Assembly: GCF_900129655.1 (NCBI RefSeq)
Contig: NZ_FQWK01000006.1
Span: forward strand, 1 to 64,000
DNA length: 64,000 nt
Direction of reading: 5' to 3'
Source of the DNA: Bacteroides clarus YIT 12056
GTDB lineage: Bacteria > Bacteroidota > Bacteroidia > Bacteroidales > Bacteroidaceae
In this document: one piece after another, positions 54,881-63,972 of the stretch
Position numbering within the stretch: position 1 is the first letter of the stretch
Layout of the letters: the number at the start of each line of letters is the position of its first letter
The notes under the pieces: model-generated
Told to the model about the DNA's origin: nothing
Databases searched by the model: none
The model's input: the letters and a program-made list of their open reading frames with translations, nothing else
Made by a program: the position numbers and the translations under genes

Positions 54881-55501
54881 TTAATTATCAAAAGCCTCTG
54901 CAAAAGAGGCAAACATACAACTCCATGAAGCCGCTCCGCTATCCATATAGCCGACAGAGCGTTCACCGTAATTACGGGCACGCCCAAAGTTCGCCTGCAT
55001 TCCAACAGTGGCTTCCGCGCCTTTTACCGCCGCTTCGGCGCCGGTCTTAAACACTTCCGCCACATCGGACGACGCGCAACTTTCCATGGCTTCAACAGCC
55101 GGTACAAGCGCATCCATCATTGTTTTATCGCCTTTCCGGGCTTTGGTCTGCTTACATACATTAGCCAATCCGGCTGCAAACATAACCTTCACTTCGGCGG
55201 CCGAAAGTGCCGTACCCTCAACGGCATCACTCATTCCTAAAAAGAACGCACCCAGCAATGTACTGGTGGAACCGCTCACTTGAAGCATTACATCAAATCC
55301 CATACCATTCAGCATAGACTTGAATTCAGTCCCTTTACGGGAAGAAGCCACAATAGCGGCCATAGCCGCCACAATAGCCTGCCCATGATCACCGTCACCA
55401 ATAACTGCATCCAATTTGGAAAATTCATCTTCACGAGCTTTGATATGAGCCAAAGCCGTTTCCAACATCTTTCTGAATTGCTCGATAGTCATCTTTTCCA
55501 T
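54881..55501 (-). CDS. dhaL: DhaL-like kinase subunit
   Basis: I chose the ATG at 55501 (206 residues): it puts the ATP/Mg-binding aspartates of LDAVIGDGDHG at 31, 36 and 38, one residue from E. coli DhaL positions 30, 35 and 37. An upstream start at 55534 would overlap dhaK. DhaL carries the nucleotide and transfers phosphate to the DhaK-bound ketone. In E. coli it is recharged by the PTS protein DhaM, which is absent here, so direct use of ATP is likely. GDKTMMDALVPAVEAM is another family motif. Confidence 0.87.
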   Translation of the reverse strand: MEKMTIEQFRKMLETALAHIKAREDEFSKLDAVIGDGDHGQAIVAAMAAIVASSRKGTEFKSMLNGMGFDVMLQVSGSTSTLLGAFFLGMSDAVEGTALSAAEVKVMFAAGLANVCKQTKARKGDKTMMDALVPAVEAMESCASSDVAEVFKTGAEAAVKGAEATVGMQANFGRARNYGERSVGYMDSGAASWSCMFASFAEAFDN

Positions 55502-55512
55502 GTGTCCGGGAT

Positions 55513-56529
55513 TTATTTTCCAAAAGTCGTCCAATAGGGAGCTTCGGCGGGTTTATTATCCAAATAGTCAATATGATCTTCATCCGGCAAAGCCATAATC
55601 ATCTGGAAGCCGGCCTGTTCCTGAACGGTAAGAATTTCCTGGATACGGCTGAATACAACCTGAAAACCGCGCTCCTCCAACTCCTTATATGCTTTGCGGA
55701 AAACAATATTCAATTCCATGTGAGTAGTAGAGCCCACACCGTTTATGATTAACATTACCTTGTCTCCCACAGCCGGTTTCAGTTGTTTGCACAGTAGGTC
55801 CACCATTTCGACCGCCGTATCATCAGCCGATACCAACGGCTTTTGACCGCCACCGCCTTCGCCGTGCTGCCCCATTCCGATTTCCATCATACCTTCCGGC
55901 AAATCGGAGATTACGGCACCGTTTTGCGGATGCGTACACGAGCGCATGGCCACAGCGAGTGTAGCCACCTTATTCGTGTAGCGGGTACCTATCTCCAACA
56001 ATTCATCCAATGACTTACCTTCTTCAGAAGCCGCGCCCAAGATTTTGAATAAAGGTACGCAACCGGACAAACCGCGACGGTTATCGGCAGGCGCATTAAT
56101 TCCGGCACTGATATCATCGTGTACCAACAGTTGCTTAACCTTGATACCTGTACGCTCTGCCAACTGGCAAGCCATATTGGCGCTCATGACATCACCCGAA
56201 TGATTCAATACAACCAGCAGAATGCCCGCCTCACATTTCATCAGCTGCAGTGCTTGAAATACACGTTGCGCGCCGGGAGCGGCAAACACGTCACCGACGA
56301 CGGAACAGTCCAACATACCGCGGCCTACAAAGCCACTCAATGCAGGTTCATGTCCGGAACCGCCTAAGGTAACAATAGCCACCTGTCCCTCTTTCTTTGG
56401 CTTTACACGTACTACAATATTCTCACTGGCAAGTTTTACATAATCACGATATGCCAATACGTAACCTTCCAACAACTCCGAAGTTATATTCTCAGGATCG
56501 TTTATAAATTTTGTTTTAATATTCGACAT
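55513..56529 (-). CDS. dhaK: DhaK-like substrate-binding kinase subunit
   Basis: A 338-residue protein with the DhaK substrate fold: GGSGHEPALSGFVGRGML near the N-terminus and the candidate covalent-binding His222 in IGMGQHGEGGG. DhaK holds dihydroxyacetone-like ketones as a hemiaminal on this His. It lies just after the VOC gene and 11 bases before the chosen dhaL start. Because the partner genes are an isomerase and an LsrF homologue, the true substrate may be a longer ketose or DPD and not dihydroxyacetone. Confidence 0.88.
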   Translation of the reverse strand: MSNIKTKFINDPENITSELLEGYVLAYRDYVKLASENIVVRVKPKKEGQVAIVTLGGSGHEPALSGFVGRGMLDCSVVGDVFAAPGAQRVFQALQLMKCEAGILLVVLNHSGDVMSANMACQLAERTGIKVKQLLVHDDISAGINAPADNRRGLSGCVPLFKILGAASEEGKSLDELLEIGTRYTNKVATLAVAMRSCTHPQNGAVISDLPEGMMEIGMGQHGEGGGGQKPLVSADDTAVEMVDLLCKQLKPAVGDKVMLIINGVGSTTHMELNIVFRKAYKELEERGFQVVFSRIQEILTVQEQAGFQMIMALPDEDHIDYLDNKPAEAPYWTTFGK

Positions 56530-56548
56530 GATATTTTCTTTTTAATAG

Positions 56549-56863
56549 TTATTTCAATTCCATTATTTCAACTGCGATTCCTTCCTCTTCAATAAAGGCT
56601 ATTGTAAGATGCTCATCACAGACAGCCGGACCGAAAATTACTTTCTTCCCTTTCAATTCTTCCGCCAATGACGGAACCGTGTAAGCTATATGTCCCTGTT
56701 TTTGTATCAACTCGGGCATGCAACTACCCTCTTCAAACTTCAGGAACTCTATCCGGTTGGGGCTTTTCGTGTAGTCGGTCAGCCACACGCTCAAACCTTC
56801 ATTGTAAAAAGCATTGTCCTTCTTTTCTGTGACAACGATACCCACATGATTAAATGTTCTCAT
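56549..56863 (-). CDS. VOC-fold (glyoxalase-like) small enzyme
   Basis: A 104-residue single VOC domain: FNHVGIVVTEKKDNAFYNEG, then QGHIAYTVPSLAEELKG and the final Glu of GIAVEIMELK. His6, His72 or so and the terminal Glu are candidate metal ligands. Family members are glyoxalases, dioxygenases, epimerases and isomerases. It starts 3 bases after the cytochrome-synthase stop and precedes dhaK. It might isomerise the phosphorylated substrate of LsrF, as LsrG does in enterics, but this is inference. Confidence 0.75.
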   Translation of the reverse strand: MRTFNHVGIVVTEKKDNAFYNEGLSVWLTDYTKSPNRIEFLKFEEGSCMPELIQKQGHIAYTVPSLAEELKGKKVIFGPAVCDEHLTIAFIEEEGIAVEIMELK

Positions 56864-56865
56864 AA

Positions 56866-59328
56866 TTATTTTTCAATTTTAAGTTTCTTGATTTCATATT
56901 CCGTATCCGCAACGACATCCGTTTTTTTCCACCTGATATATGAAAAAACAGTAAACAAGACACATACGCCTGCCAGGACACCCCCATAGACCATCATGTC
57001 GCCCGCTCCCTCATTATATCCATAAGCGTGCATTCCATTCAAGAAATAATTCACCCCGAAATAGGTCATCAAAACAGAAGCAAACGCCCAGACAGACAAA
57101 ACGTTGAAGAGCCAAAGAGAGGAGTCGCATTTCAGAAGATGCACGTGTGTCACCACTGCGTAGACAAGTATGGTTATCAACGCCCAGGTTTCTTTCGGAT
57201 CCCAGCCCCAATAACGTCCCCACGTCTCATTTGCCCAGACGGCTCCAAGGAAAGTGCCTACTGTCATCAACGCGAGTCCCACCCATAATGACATTTCATT
57301 CAGTATGCTGAGTTCCTCTATCTGTAACATCCGTTCAGGACGGCGCGATTTATGGCCGGTTATGATAAACAGCACCATATTGCTCATCCCTATCAACCAA
57401 CTGATACCAAAAAATCCGTAAGCCGCCACGATAACAGCCACATGGAACATCAGCCACGGAGATTTCAGTACAGGAACCAACGGGGTAATCTCGGGATCCA
57501 TCCAATTGAGTCCGGCTACAAAGAGAATAACCCCGGCAAACAACAGAGACAACGCAAATGACAAAACATTGCGACGGGCAAACAACAACCCTGCCAGGAC
57601 AATCGCCCAAGCCACATATACCATAGTCTCATAAGAATTACTCCAAGGTGCATGCCCGGAAATATACCAGCGCATACCCATTCCATACATATGCAAATGG
57701 AAAACAGCCAATGCCAATCCCAATAGTACGTAATGTAATATGTTTCCCCAACAACGTCTATCCGAACGTATACCGAAAAGCGTCAATAGTAAAGCTCCTC
57801 CCAACAGCAGATATCCTATCCTGCACAAACGAAAAGGTTGCAGCGCATTATACCTGCATTCAGCCTCTAATTTTTCAGAAGAGATAAGACCTGCCGACGC
57901 TTTGGCATTCTGATAGGCAACAATCATATCCAACACTCTGTCTGCCTCCGTCTGATTATGGTTCAATATAGATTGCCTGACTTCATCCAGATACCAATCG
58001 AAAATTTTACTGACAAACATGGAGTCCTTACCAATAAATAATGATAAATCGTCGCCCGGAGCATACCATTTGTTACTTTGGGCGTTATCCAAAGGAAATA
58101 TTGACAAGAGTTGTCGGTTGAGAAGTTGATGAAACAAATTGATACGTTCATCAAGTTTCAATACATCCTTGTCTAAAAGAGAACGTTCCGGCACTTTCTT
58201 CCGATAGATCCTTTCCAAATCTTTCTGTAACTTGTATGAACCGTCATCGGTAAACAAATCGGTGTATGCACAATAACCACCGGATAATCCATAGCGCCCA
58301 CAGATGTCTTCACCCGGAAGGCTAATAAAAGGAAGCCGCATCCATACATCGGGCATCAGCAAGACACTCAGAAGAAACTGATCGGAATTAATCCCCTTTA
58401 CCTCGGTCGATTTATGCAGTTTACGCAATAGTTCCGACGAAAAAGTACTTATCGGCATGACACGCCCGTTTGGGGATTGCATTGGCAATGCCGCAAACTT
58501 TTTCGCATGCGACGGACTGACGGCATGCCTACGCACAATATCCGACAAATCGGAAATATCCGCAAAAGCGAAGGTACTTAAATGCAGGAAAAAAAGGAAT
58601 GCGATAGTACGTCCGGAATACAGTCGTTTCAACCGATGCCGCAGCCGGCTAAATCGGGATTTACCCGACAAAAAGACGATTAGAAACCCTGTCGCAAGCA
58701 GAAAATAACCGGAATACGTAATATAACGTCCCGCAATATCATGGTTCACCGACAGTACCGTCCCCTGTTCGTCCTCATCGTAAGATGCTTGAAAGAAACG
58801 ATATCCTTGTATATCCAATACATTGTTCATGGATATATGTTCACTGCGGCTTTCTCCGTCTTTGTGTATCACAAGTACACTCTCATAGGAAGAAGGACTC
58901 GAAGAACCCGGATAACGAGATAGCTCAAAGTTTTTCAGCTCAATTGCAAACGGCAATTCATGCTCTGTGCGTTGTCCGCCGTCAAGCATTACCAGCCGAT
59001 TGCCGGTCTCACCTTCACGAAGATGAAGAATACCTTCTTCACCCGTAAGAAAAGAGACAAGAGCCCCAATCAGGATAACGATAAAGGCGCAATGAACTAT
59101 CAACATTCCTAATTTGACATACCGCCGGCAATGTTTGACAACAAGTACGAAAATCAAATGTAGTACTAATGTGCCTTGATAGAAAAGAAACCACGGAGCA
59201 TGATACACCTCTGCTTTCGCTATTGCCGTACCATAGAATTTCTCTATGATAGTGGCAATAGCCAAAACAATGGCATAAACACACAACATTATCACCGTAG
59301 TTGCAGAAGAACTGAACAAGTTTTTCAT
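56866..59328 (-). CDS. Fused ResB-CcsA cytochrome c synthase (system II)
   Basis: An 820-residue membrane protein. The N-terminal part has ResB/CcsB-like helices and a large periplasmic region (about 80-500); the C-terminal half has the CcsA helices and the heme-handling WWD motif WGRYWGWDPKETWA at about 703-716. System II ligates heme to CxxCH motifs on the outer side of the inner membrane. Directly upstream is the gene for a secreted two-CxxCH protein, 3 bases away, so this is probably its dedicated maturation factor. Confidence 0.88.
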   Translation of the reverse strand: MKNLFSSSATTVIMLCVYAIVLAIATIIEKFYGTAIAKAEVYHAPWFLFYQGTLVLHLIFVLVVKHCRRYVKLGMLIVHCAFIVILIGALVSFLTGEEGILHLREGETGNRLVMLDGGQRTEHELPFAIELKNFELSRYPGSSSPSSYESVLVIHKDGESRSEHISMNNVLDIQGYRFFQASYDEDEQGTVLSVNHDIAGRYITYSGYFLLATGFLIVFLSGKSRFSRLRHRLKRLYSGRTIAFLFFLHLSTFAFADISDLSDIVRRHAVSPSHAKKFAALPMQSPNGRVMPISTFSSELLRKLHKSTEVKGINSDQFLLSVLLMPDVWMRLPFISLPGEDICGRYGLSGGYCAYTDLFTDDGSYKLQKDLERIYRKKVPERSLLDKDVLKLDERINLFHQLLNRQLLSIFPLDNAQSNKWYAPGDDLSLFIGKDSMFVSKIFDWYLDEVRQSILNHNQTEADRVLDMIVAYQNAKASAGLISSEKLEAECRYNALQPFRLCRIGYLLLGGALLLTLFGIRSDRRCWGNILHYVLLGLALAVFHLHMYGMGMRWYISGHAPWSNSYETMVYVAWAIVLAGLLFARRNVLSFALSLLFAGVILFVAGLNWMDPEITPLVPVLKSPWLMFHVAVIVAAYGFFGISWLIGMSNMVLFIITGHKSRRPERMLQIEELSILNEMSLWVGLALMTVGTFLGAVWANETWGRYWGWDPKETWALITILVYAVVTHVHLLKCDSSLWLFNVLSVWAFASVLMTYFGVNYFLNGMHAYGYNEGAGDMMVYGGVLAGVCVLFTVFSYIRWKKTDVVADTEYEIKKLKIEK

Positions 59329-59331
59329 GAA

Positions 59332-62300
59332 TTATTCTTCGATAATGACTCTAAAACCTACGTTAAACACACGCTGATGCGGATAGTAAGCTTTACGGAC
59401 ATAAGATGTGGAGAACTTGGGACGTTCGATATATGATCCTCCCCTTACTACTTTGAACTCGCCGGATACTTTGGCTTGTTCTTTATACGGATAAGGAATA
59501 TAGTCAGAACGAGTCCATTCGGCCACATTCCCGTGCATACTATATAAGCCAAAAGGATTAGAACGGTAATCGGACGAAGCCACCTGCACCATCGCACCAT
59601 CGTTTACACTTGCCTCTTTTGGTAAATAGGTGTAGAATTTATACCAATAATTGTTGGGAGCCATAGGTTGGGGATTTACACCGCTTACCGCCATACGGTT
59701 ACAACTTGCATCAGCCAAATTCTCCATCTTGCCAAAATCGGTATTCAAATCGCCATACCAGAAATCCGTATCGCTACCGGCACGACAAGCCCATTCCCAT
59801 TGCGCTTCGGTAGGCAGAGTTATGTTCAGCCCCGTCTTCTCGCTCAACTTCCTGCAATATGCCATCGCATCTTCATAGCTCACACGGATTACGGGTTGTT
59901 CCGGCTTGTTGGCAGGATAACCAAAGTGTACATGGTCTTTCCATAATTGGTCTACATAACGGCTGTCATGTTCCGGAAAAATCACATTATATTGCTCGTT
60001 GGTAATCTCCACTTCGCCCATCCAGAAGGCTTTATCTATCTTCACCTTTGATACAGGACGCGCATCGGCAGCACCATTCCAGCTACCCATGGCAAATTCA
60101 CCCGCAGGAACGCGAACAAATGTCAATTTGATCCCGGGAGCTAAAACCACCTCTTTACGGTTGTTCTTTTCGCCGGCAAGCATAGCCTTTGCGGTTTCCG
60201 TATCAAAAGGCCAGTTCTTGACTTTCACTTCTTTGACTTTTACCTCTTTTACAGGCTCAGGCATTTCTGGTTTGACAGTGCCTTTACCTTTAAGATAGGC
60301 CGCATAATCGGCAATTTCTTTCTTCCAATCCACTCCCATACCATTACCATACTTGTTGGTTAATTCTATACGACGGGCTATCTGGTCATAACCCTGATAA
60401 GGAGTACCGCTTATCTTATTAGCATTGAAGAACCCTTTATCAGGAGCATTGTAATCAATCCAAGTGTAAAGTGTCCGCCACTCTTTATCGGTAAGCTTCA
60501 CATTATGATGCCCTTTCTTCAATATCTGAATCAGTTCACTCGTATTAACATGATATTCGTATGGTTGCAATACAGCCATATCGGCTTCCGGCCCTTGGCG
60601 ATGTACATAAGGATGCAGATTCAAATAAGCCGTACCATATCCTCTTTCCTTCTTACCGCCGCGCAAGTCAAATATTTTCTCGCCGTTATGACAAGCCACA
60701 CAAGCACGATCCAATATGGGTTGTACTTCTAAATCGAATGTAAAAGAACGGACTCCGCCTTCGGGTGCCTTGATTGCATGCGCAGGACGCTGGGAAGCGA
60801 TTGTACGTTTGGGAACCGGAATTTGATTCTGGTCTTCGTGGCACCCGATACAAGAGACTACTTCGCCAGGCTGACCTGTCAACCAACTACGCATAAGCTG
60901 TACCGCAGCTCCGTCTTTGTCAATTGGCTGGATTGAAATCGGCGTATTGGCAGGTATCTTGAATATAGCAGAACCGTCTTCTTCGACAGGAACCGTTCCT
61001 AATTGGCGCTTAATATCCCAACCGCTCTGAATGCCATGCCAGTTGAAGTCGGAAGTGGTTTTCAAGTAAGCGTATTCATAAGCGTGCAAACGAAGTTCTT
61101 TAATGGTGCCACGCGGTACATCACGCAAACCCTCTCCTTCATAAATGTCCTGAATGAAAACAGTGGCCTCTTTCTCATTCAGTTTTACCCTGTCGGGAAT
61201 AGCAGGCGGCGTCACTGTCTCACGTACCACAATCGGGCTGATATATCCCTCCCCTTCCTGTTTCATCAGACAAGTAACATTATCAAATACATCTACCAGA
61301 TAAATCCCCCATAAATCTTGTGGTCCTAACTTAGCGGCTACCAAGAAGTATTTATCATCCAACGGAGTAGGCTTAATGAACTGCGGCCATACTCCATTTA
61401 CCAGTTCGTCTTTTATCACCTCCACGATAGGACGGTTACGATATGGAATTTCCTGCAACATACCGGCAGCACCTTTACGGGATTTAGTGGGGTCGAAAAG
61501 TATCAAACGTCCTGAACGTGCAATACCATGATGTCCTGAAATAATTCCGACAAACGCTGAAGCATGATTAGGGAGCGGCTGAATATCAAACGTACTGTTT
61601 GGAAATGCAGAACCACTGCCAAACAATGCTTTCTGTTCCGTTCCATCCGGATTCATATGCATCACAAAACGAGAATAATAGTGCATCAAATCCGTATATT
61701 CCCAACGAGTATACATCACGCGTCCGTTGTGCATCACCACCGGATTCCAGTTAGCATCCTGATCGAATGTGATACGGCGTAAATTTTCTGTTTCCGGGTC
61801 ATATAACATCATATTTCCTACCGGGTCACTTCCGCTGACACAGGGAACTCCCTGATAGCCGACATTGGAAATAGCTATCAAACGGCCATCCGGCAGATAA
61901 GTTCCGTCATAAAATTCTAAATCAGGCTCTACCATCTTCAACAACGGTTTATATCCCGTACCATCTAATTTTACTTCATGTATATTCCAACGATTATCCG
62001 GCATTGTAGCTGTAAACATCACTCGTTTGCCATCCCAATGCATCTTGAGGTCGGCTATGGACGAACTGTTTGCAGGCTTAAATACACGACGCATCTTAAT
62101 ATCGCCACGCAAATTGGAAAGTTCTACAATTTCCGCATTAAACCCGCTACGACGGGCAGACTCCTGATTACTCCAATTATTTGCCTGTGTACCTAAATCC
62201 GGTGCCATCGCCTTACGCGCCCCGGTACCCAACAGAAAACGTGCCGCAACAATTCTATCACCGTCAAGTAAAGGATTTCCCAACAAAATGGCACGTTTAC

Positions 62301-63318
62301 AAGATACCGCTTTATAGACATCGGATATCGCTTGCGAATCGCCCTGATAAATTCCATCGAAACCTTTCTGATCCAACGCAACAAGTTCTTTCAATTTAGG
62401 CTCGTACCTGGCAATATCATAACCACGCTGTTTTTTCAAATCATCAAATGCTAATTTCACAGCAGGGATATTCAACCATTCAAGCTCTTCCTGAGCTTCA
62501 AATACCTTTTGAAGAATTTCAAAAACTTCGAGATACCTACGTATCTGTATATCCACATTCTGTTCGGTAACTATCTGTTTCAACTGATTTTTAAAAAAAG
62601 CAGGTTTCTTCAATTTAGCCACTATATTGTTGACCAACTCTCTTTCCACAGAAGCATCCTCCGCCGTCATCCAAGTATCCAAACCTCCCAAATAGCTGCC
62701 TAATATCCCTAATTGTTCCGGATACCGTTTCATCAAATCAGCTATAATCTGATCCGGAAGTACATTCATAGCCTTGAAATAGACACTACCCGAAGCAGAC
62801 GAATCATCTACTCCAACTTCAGCGACAAATCGTTCATAGCCTTTAACATTATATATCAACATTCCTTGAGCATGACAATGCACACCATGCTTATAGGACT
62901 TTCCGGCAATCTTAATAGGTTGTCCGTGAGCATTTGTATTCATCGTAGGATTTCCCCAGCCAGCTTTACCAAATTCATAACGAACCTCATCAAGCCACAC
63001 TTCCGTACCATCTGCCTTAATCAAACGGGCATTACCCCAAATTCCTTGATCATGGCTGGTACCATCACGGCCACCATCCGTAATCAGTATCAACTTTTCA
63101 CTACCATTCAGGTCTACTTCAAAAGGCTCCGCTTTCTGTTTCACTTTCTTCCATCTGGAAACAACCGGCATACCCGATTTTTCCAGTTGAGTACGCAATT
63201 CAGATTTGGCAGTAACCACAGCATCAATCCAAGATACAGATACCTTATCTTTAGGAACGGCTCCCACCCATATCGAACAGTAGCAAAAGCCAAGTAATAA
63301 AATCAAAGATTTATTCAT
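59332..63318 (-). CDS. Secreted di-heme protein with NPCBM, HZS-alpha-like and FGE-like domains
   Basis: A 1328-residue secreted protein (signal peptide about 1-20). Residues 65-190 match NPCBM (GIWGNARLIKADGTEVWLDE, then HGVHCHAQGMLIYNV). Residues about 330-800 resemble the hydrazine synthase alpha middle domain, a beta-propeller (ARFLLGTGARKAM, then LPDGRLIAISNVGYQG). Two c-type heme sites are at 823-827 (CIGCH) and 873-877 (CVACH). A VKEVKVKEVKVKNW linker leads to a formylglycine-enzyme/SUMF1-like domain at about 1063-1325 (FVRVPAGEFAMGSWNGAADA). Not a hydrazine synthase in function; the reaction is unknown. The ResB-CcsA gene follows. Confidence 0.85.
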   Translation of the reverse strand: MNKSLILLLGFCYCSIWVGAVPKDKVSVSWIDAVVTAKSELRTQLEKSGMPVVSRWKKVKQKAEPFEVDLNGSEKLILITDGGRDGTSHDQGIWGNARLIKADGTEVWLDEVRYEFGKAGWGNPTMNTNAHGQPIKIAGKSYKHGVHCHAQGMLIYNVKGYERFVAEVGVDDSSASGSVYFKAMNVLPDQIIADLMKRYPEQLGILGSYLGGLDTWMTAEDASVERELVNNIVAKLKKPAFFKNQLKQIVTEQNVDIQIRRYLEVFEILQKVFEAQEELEWLNIPAVKLAFDDLKKQRGYDIARYEPKLKELVALDQKGFDGIYQGDSQAISDVYKAVSCKRAILLGNPLLDGDRIVAARFLLGTGARKAMAPDLGTQANNWSNQESARRSGFNAEIVELSNLRGDIKMRRVFKPANSSSIADLKMHWDGKRVMFTATMPDNRWNIHEVKLDGTGYKPLLKMVEPDLEFYDGTYLPDGRLIAISNVGYQGVPCVSGSDPVGNMMLYDPETENLRRITFDQDANWNPVVMHNGRVMYTRWEYTDLMHYYSRFVMHMNPDGTEQKALFGSGSAFPNSTFDIQPLPNHASAFVGIISGHHGIARSGRLILFDPTKSRKGAAGMLQEIPYRNRPIVEVIKDELVNGVWPQFIKPTPLDDKYFLVAAKLGPQDLWGIYLVDVFDNVTCLMKQEGEGYISPIVVRETVTPPAIPDRVKLNEKEATVFIQDIYEGEGLRDVPRGTIKELRLHAYEYAYLKTTSDFNWHGIQSGWDIKRQLGTVPVEEDGSAIFKIPANTPISIQPIDKDGAAVQLMRSWLTGQPGEVVSCIGCHEDQNQIPVPKRTIASQRPAHAIKAPEGGVRSFTFDLEVQPILDRACVACHNGEKIFDLRGGKKERGYGTAYLNLHPYVHRQGPEADMAVLQPYEYHVNTSELIQILKKGHHNVKLTDKEWRTLYTWIDYNAPDKGFFNANKISGTPYQGYDQIARRIELTNKYGNGMGVDWKKEIADYAAYLKGKGTVKPEMPEPVKEVKVKEVKVKNWPFDTETAKAMLAGEKNNRKEVVLAPGIKLTFVRVPAGEFAMGSWNGAADARPVSKVKIDKAFWMGEVEITNEQYNVIFPEHDSRYVDQLWKDHVHFGYPANKPEQPVIRVSYEDAMAYCRKLSEKTGLNITLPTEAQWEWACRAGSDTDFWYGDLNTDFGKMENLADASCNRMAVSGVNPQPMAPNNYWYKFYTYLPKEASVNDGAMVQVASSDYRSNPFGLYSMHGNVAEWTRSDYIPYPYKEQAKVSGEFKVVRGGSYIERPKFSTSYVRKAYYPHQRVFNVGFRVIIEE

Positions 63319-63351
63319 AAGTCCTTATTATATTAGATTAAATATCTCCTT

Positions 63352-63921
63352 TTATAATGCGGCGTTTGAATTGGTGAAACGCAATCCGGCATTATCATGG
63401 TAAGTAGCCCACTCCGAAACAATAGCACCTTCGGGACCTGCCATCAGAAAATGAAACGTAGCCAACTCTTTTAAAGGCAACACCTCACCAACTTTCTGGA
63501 TAACATAATTACGGCTTTTTACAGGACCGTGAGTAGCGGGTATCTCAGGAAAACCAGACGTTACCTCTCCAACTTCCGAGCAGTTGTATGCCCATCCCTT
63601 TTGTACCTGCCATGACTCATGCTTAGCGGGATATCGGGTTGCCACATGGGCATGTTCGGGAATCATCTGCCCGGGGAGCAGATAAATGGCATGAGCAAAA
63701 TAACCATATTTTTCATTGTTCACCCAGAAAATGCCTCCCATACCGACGTGTTCAAAATCACCCAGACCAAAATCCGTAACCCACATATCCTTCGCCATCA
63801 ACTCTGTAAAAGGAATATCATAAAAAGCGAACATGTCTTTCATAGCTTCCATCGCTACATCTTGCTGAAATCTGCCGTCTTTATAAAAATCGGCATTCGT
63901 GTACTTCTTTGAATAACTCAT
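63352..63921 (-). CDS. D-lyxose/D-mannose isomerase-like cupin
   Basis: A 189-residue cupin of the D-lyxose isomerase family, with the metal-ligand pattern PEHAHVATRYPAKHESWQVQ (His, His, Glu) and a later His in LATFHFLMAGPEG. It would interconvert an aldose and a ketose, supplying the ketose to the DhaK/DhaL kinase downstream. It is the first gene of the operon, 33 bases before the di-heme gene, and follows a TGCCTTTG -7-like box. Confidence 0.82.
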   Translation of the reverse strand: MSYSKKYTNADFYKDGRFQQDVAMEAMKDMFAFYDIPFTELMAKDMWVTDFGLGDFEHVGMGGIFWVNNEKYGYFAHAIYLLPGQMIPEHAHVATRYPAKHESWQVQKGWAYNCSEVGEVTSGFPEIPATHGPVKSRNYVIQKVGEVLPLKELATFHFLMAGPEGAIVSEWATYHDNAGLRFTNSNAAL

Positions 63922-63964
63922 ACTTTTTTTACTTTTATCATATTTTTGATAACATTCTGTTCCG

Positions 63965-63972
63965 CAAAGGCA
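63965..63972 (-). promoter_or_regulatory. -7-like box for the isomerase-to-propeller operon
   Basis: The reverse strand reads TGCCTTTG, 7 of 8 bases of TAnnTTTG, 44 bases before the isomerase start. Beyond it the window ends; no upstream gene can be called. Confidence 0.4.

Noticed and set aside
59332..60260. FGE-like domain as a sulfatase activator
   Set aside because: There is no sulfatase in the window, and Bacteroides usually use radical SAM maturases (anSME); context suggests another role.
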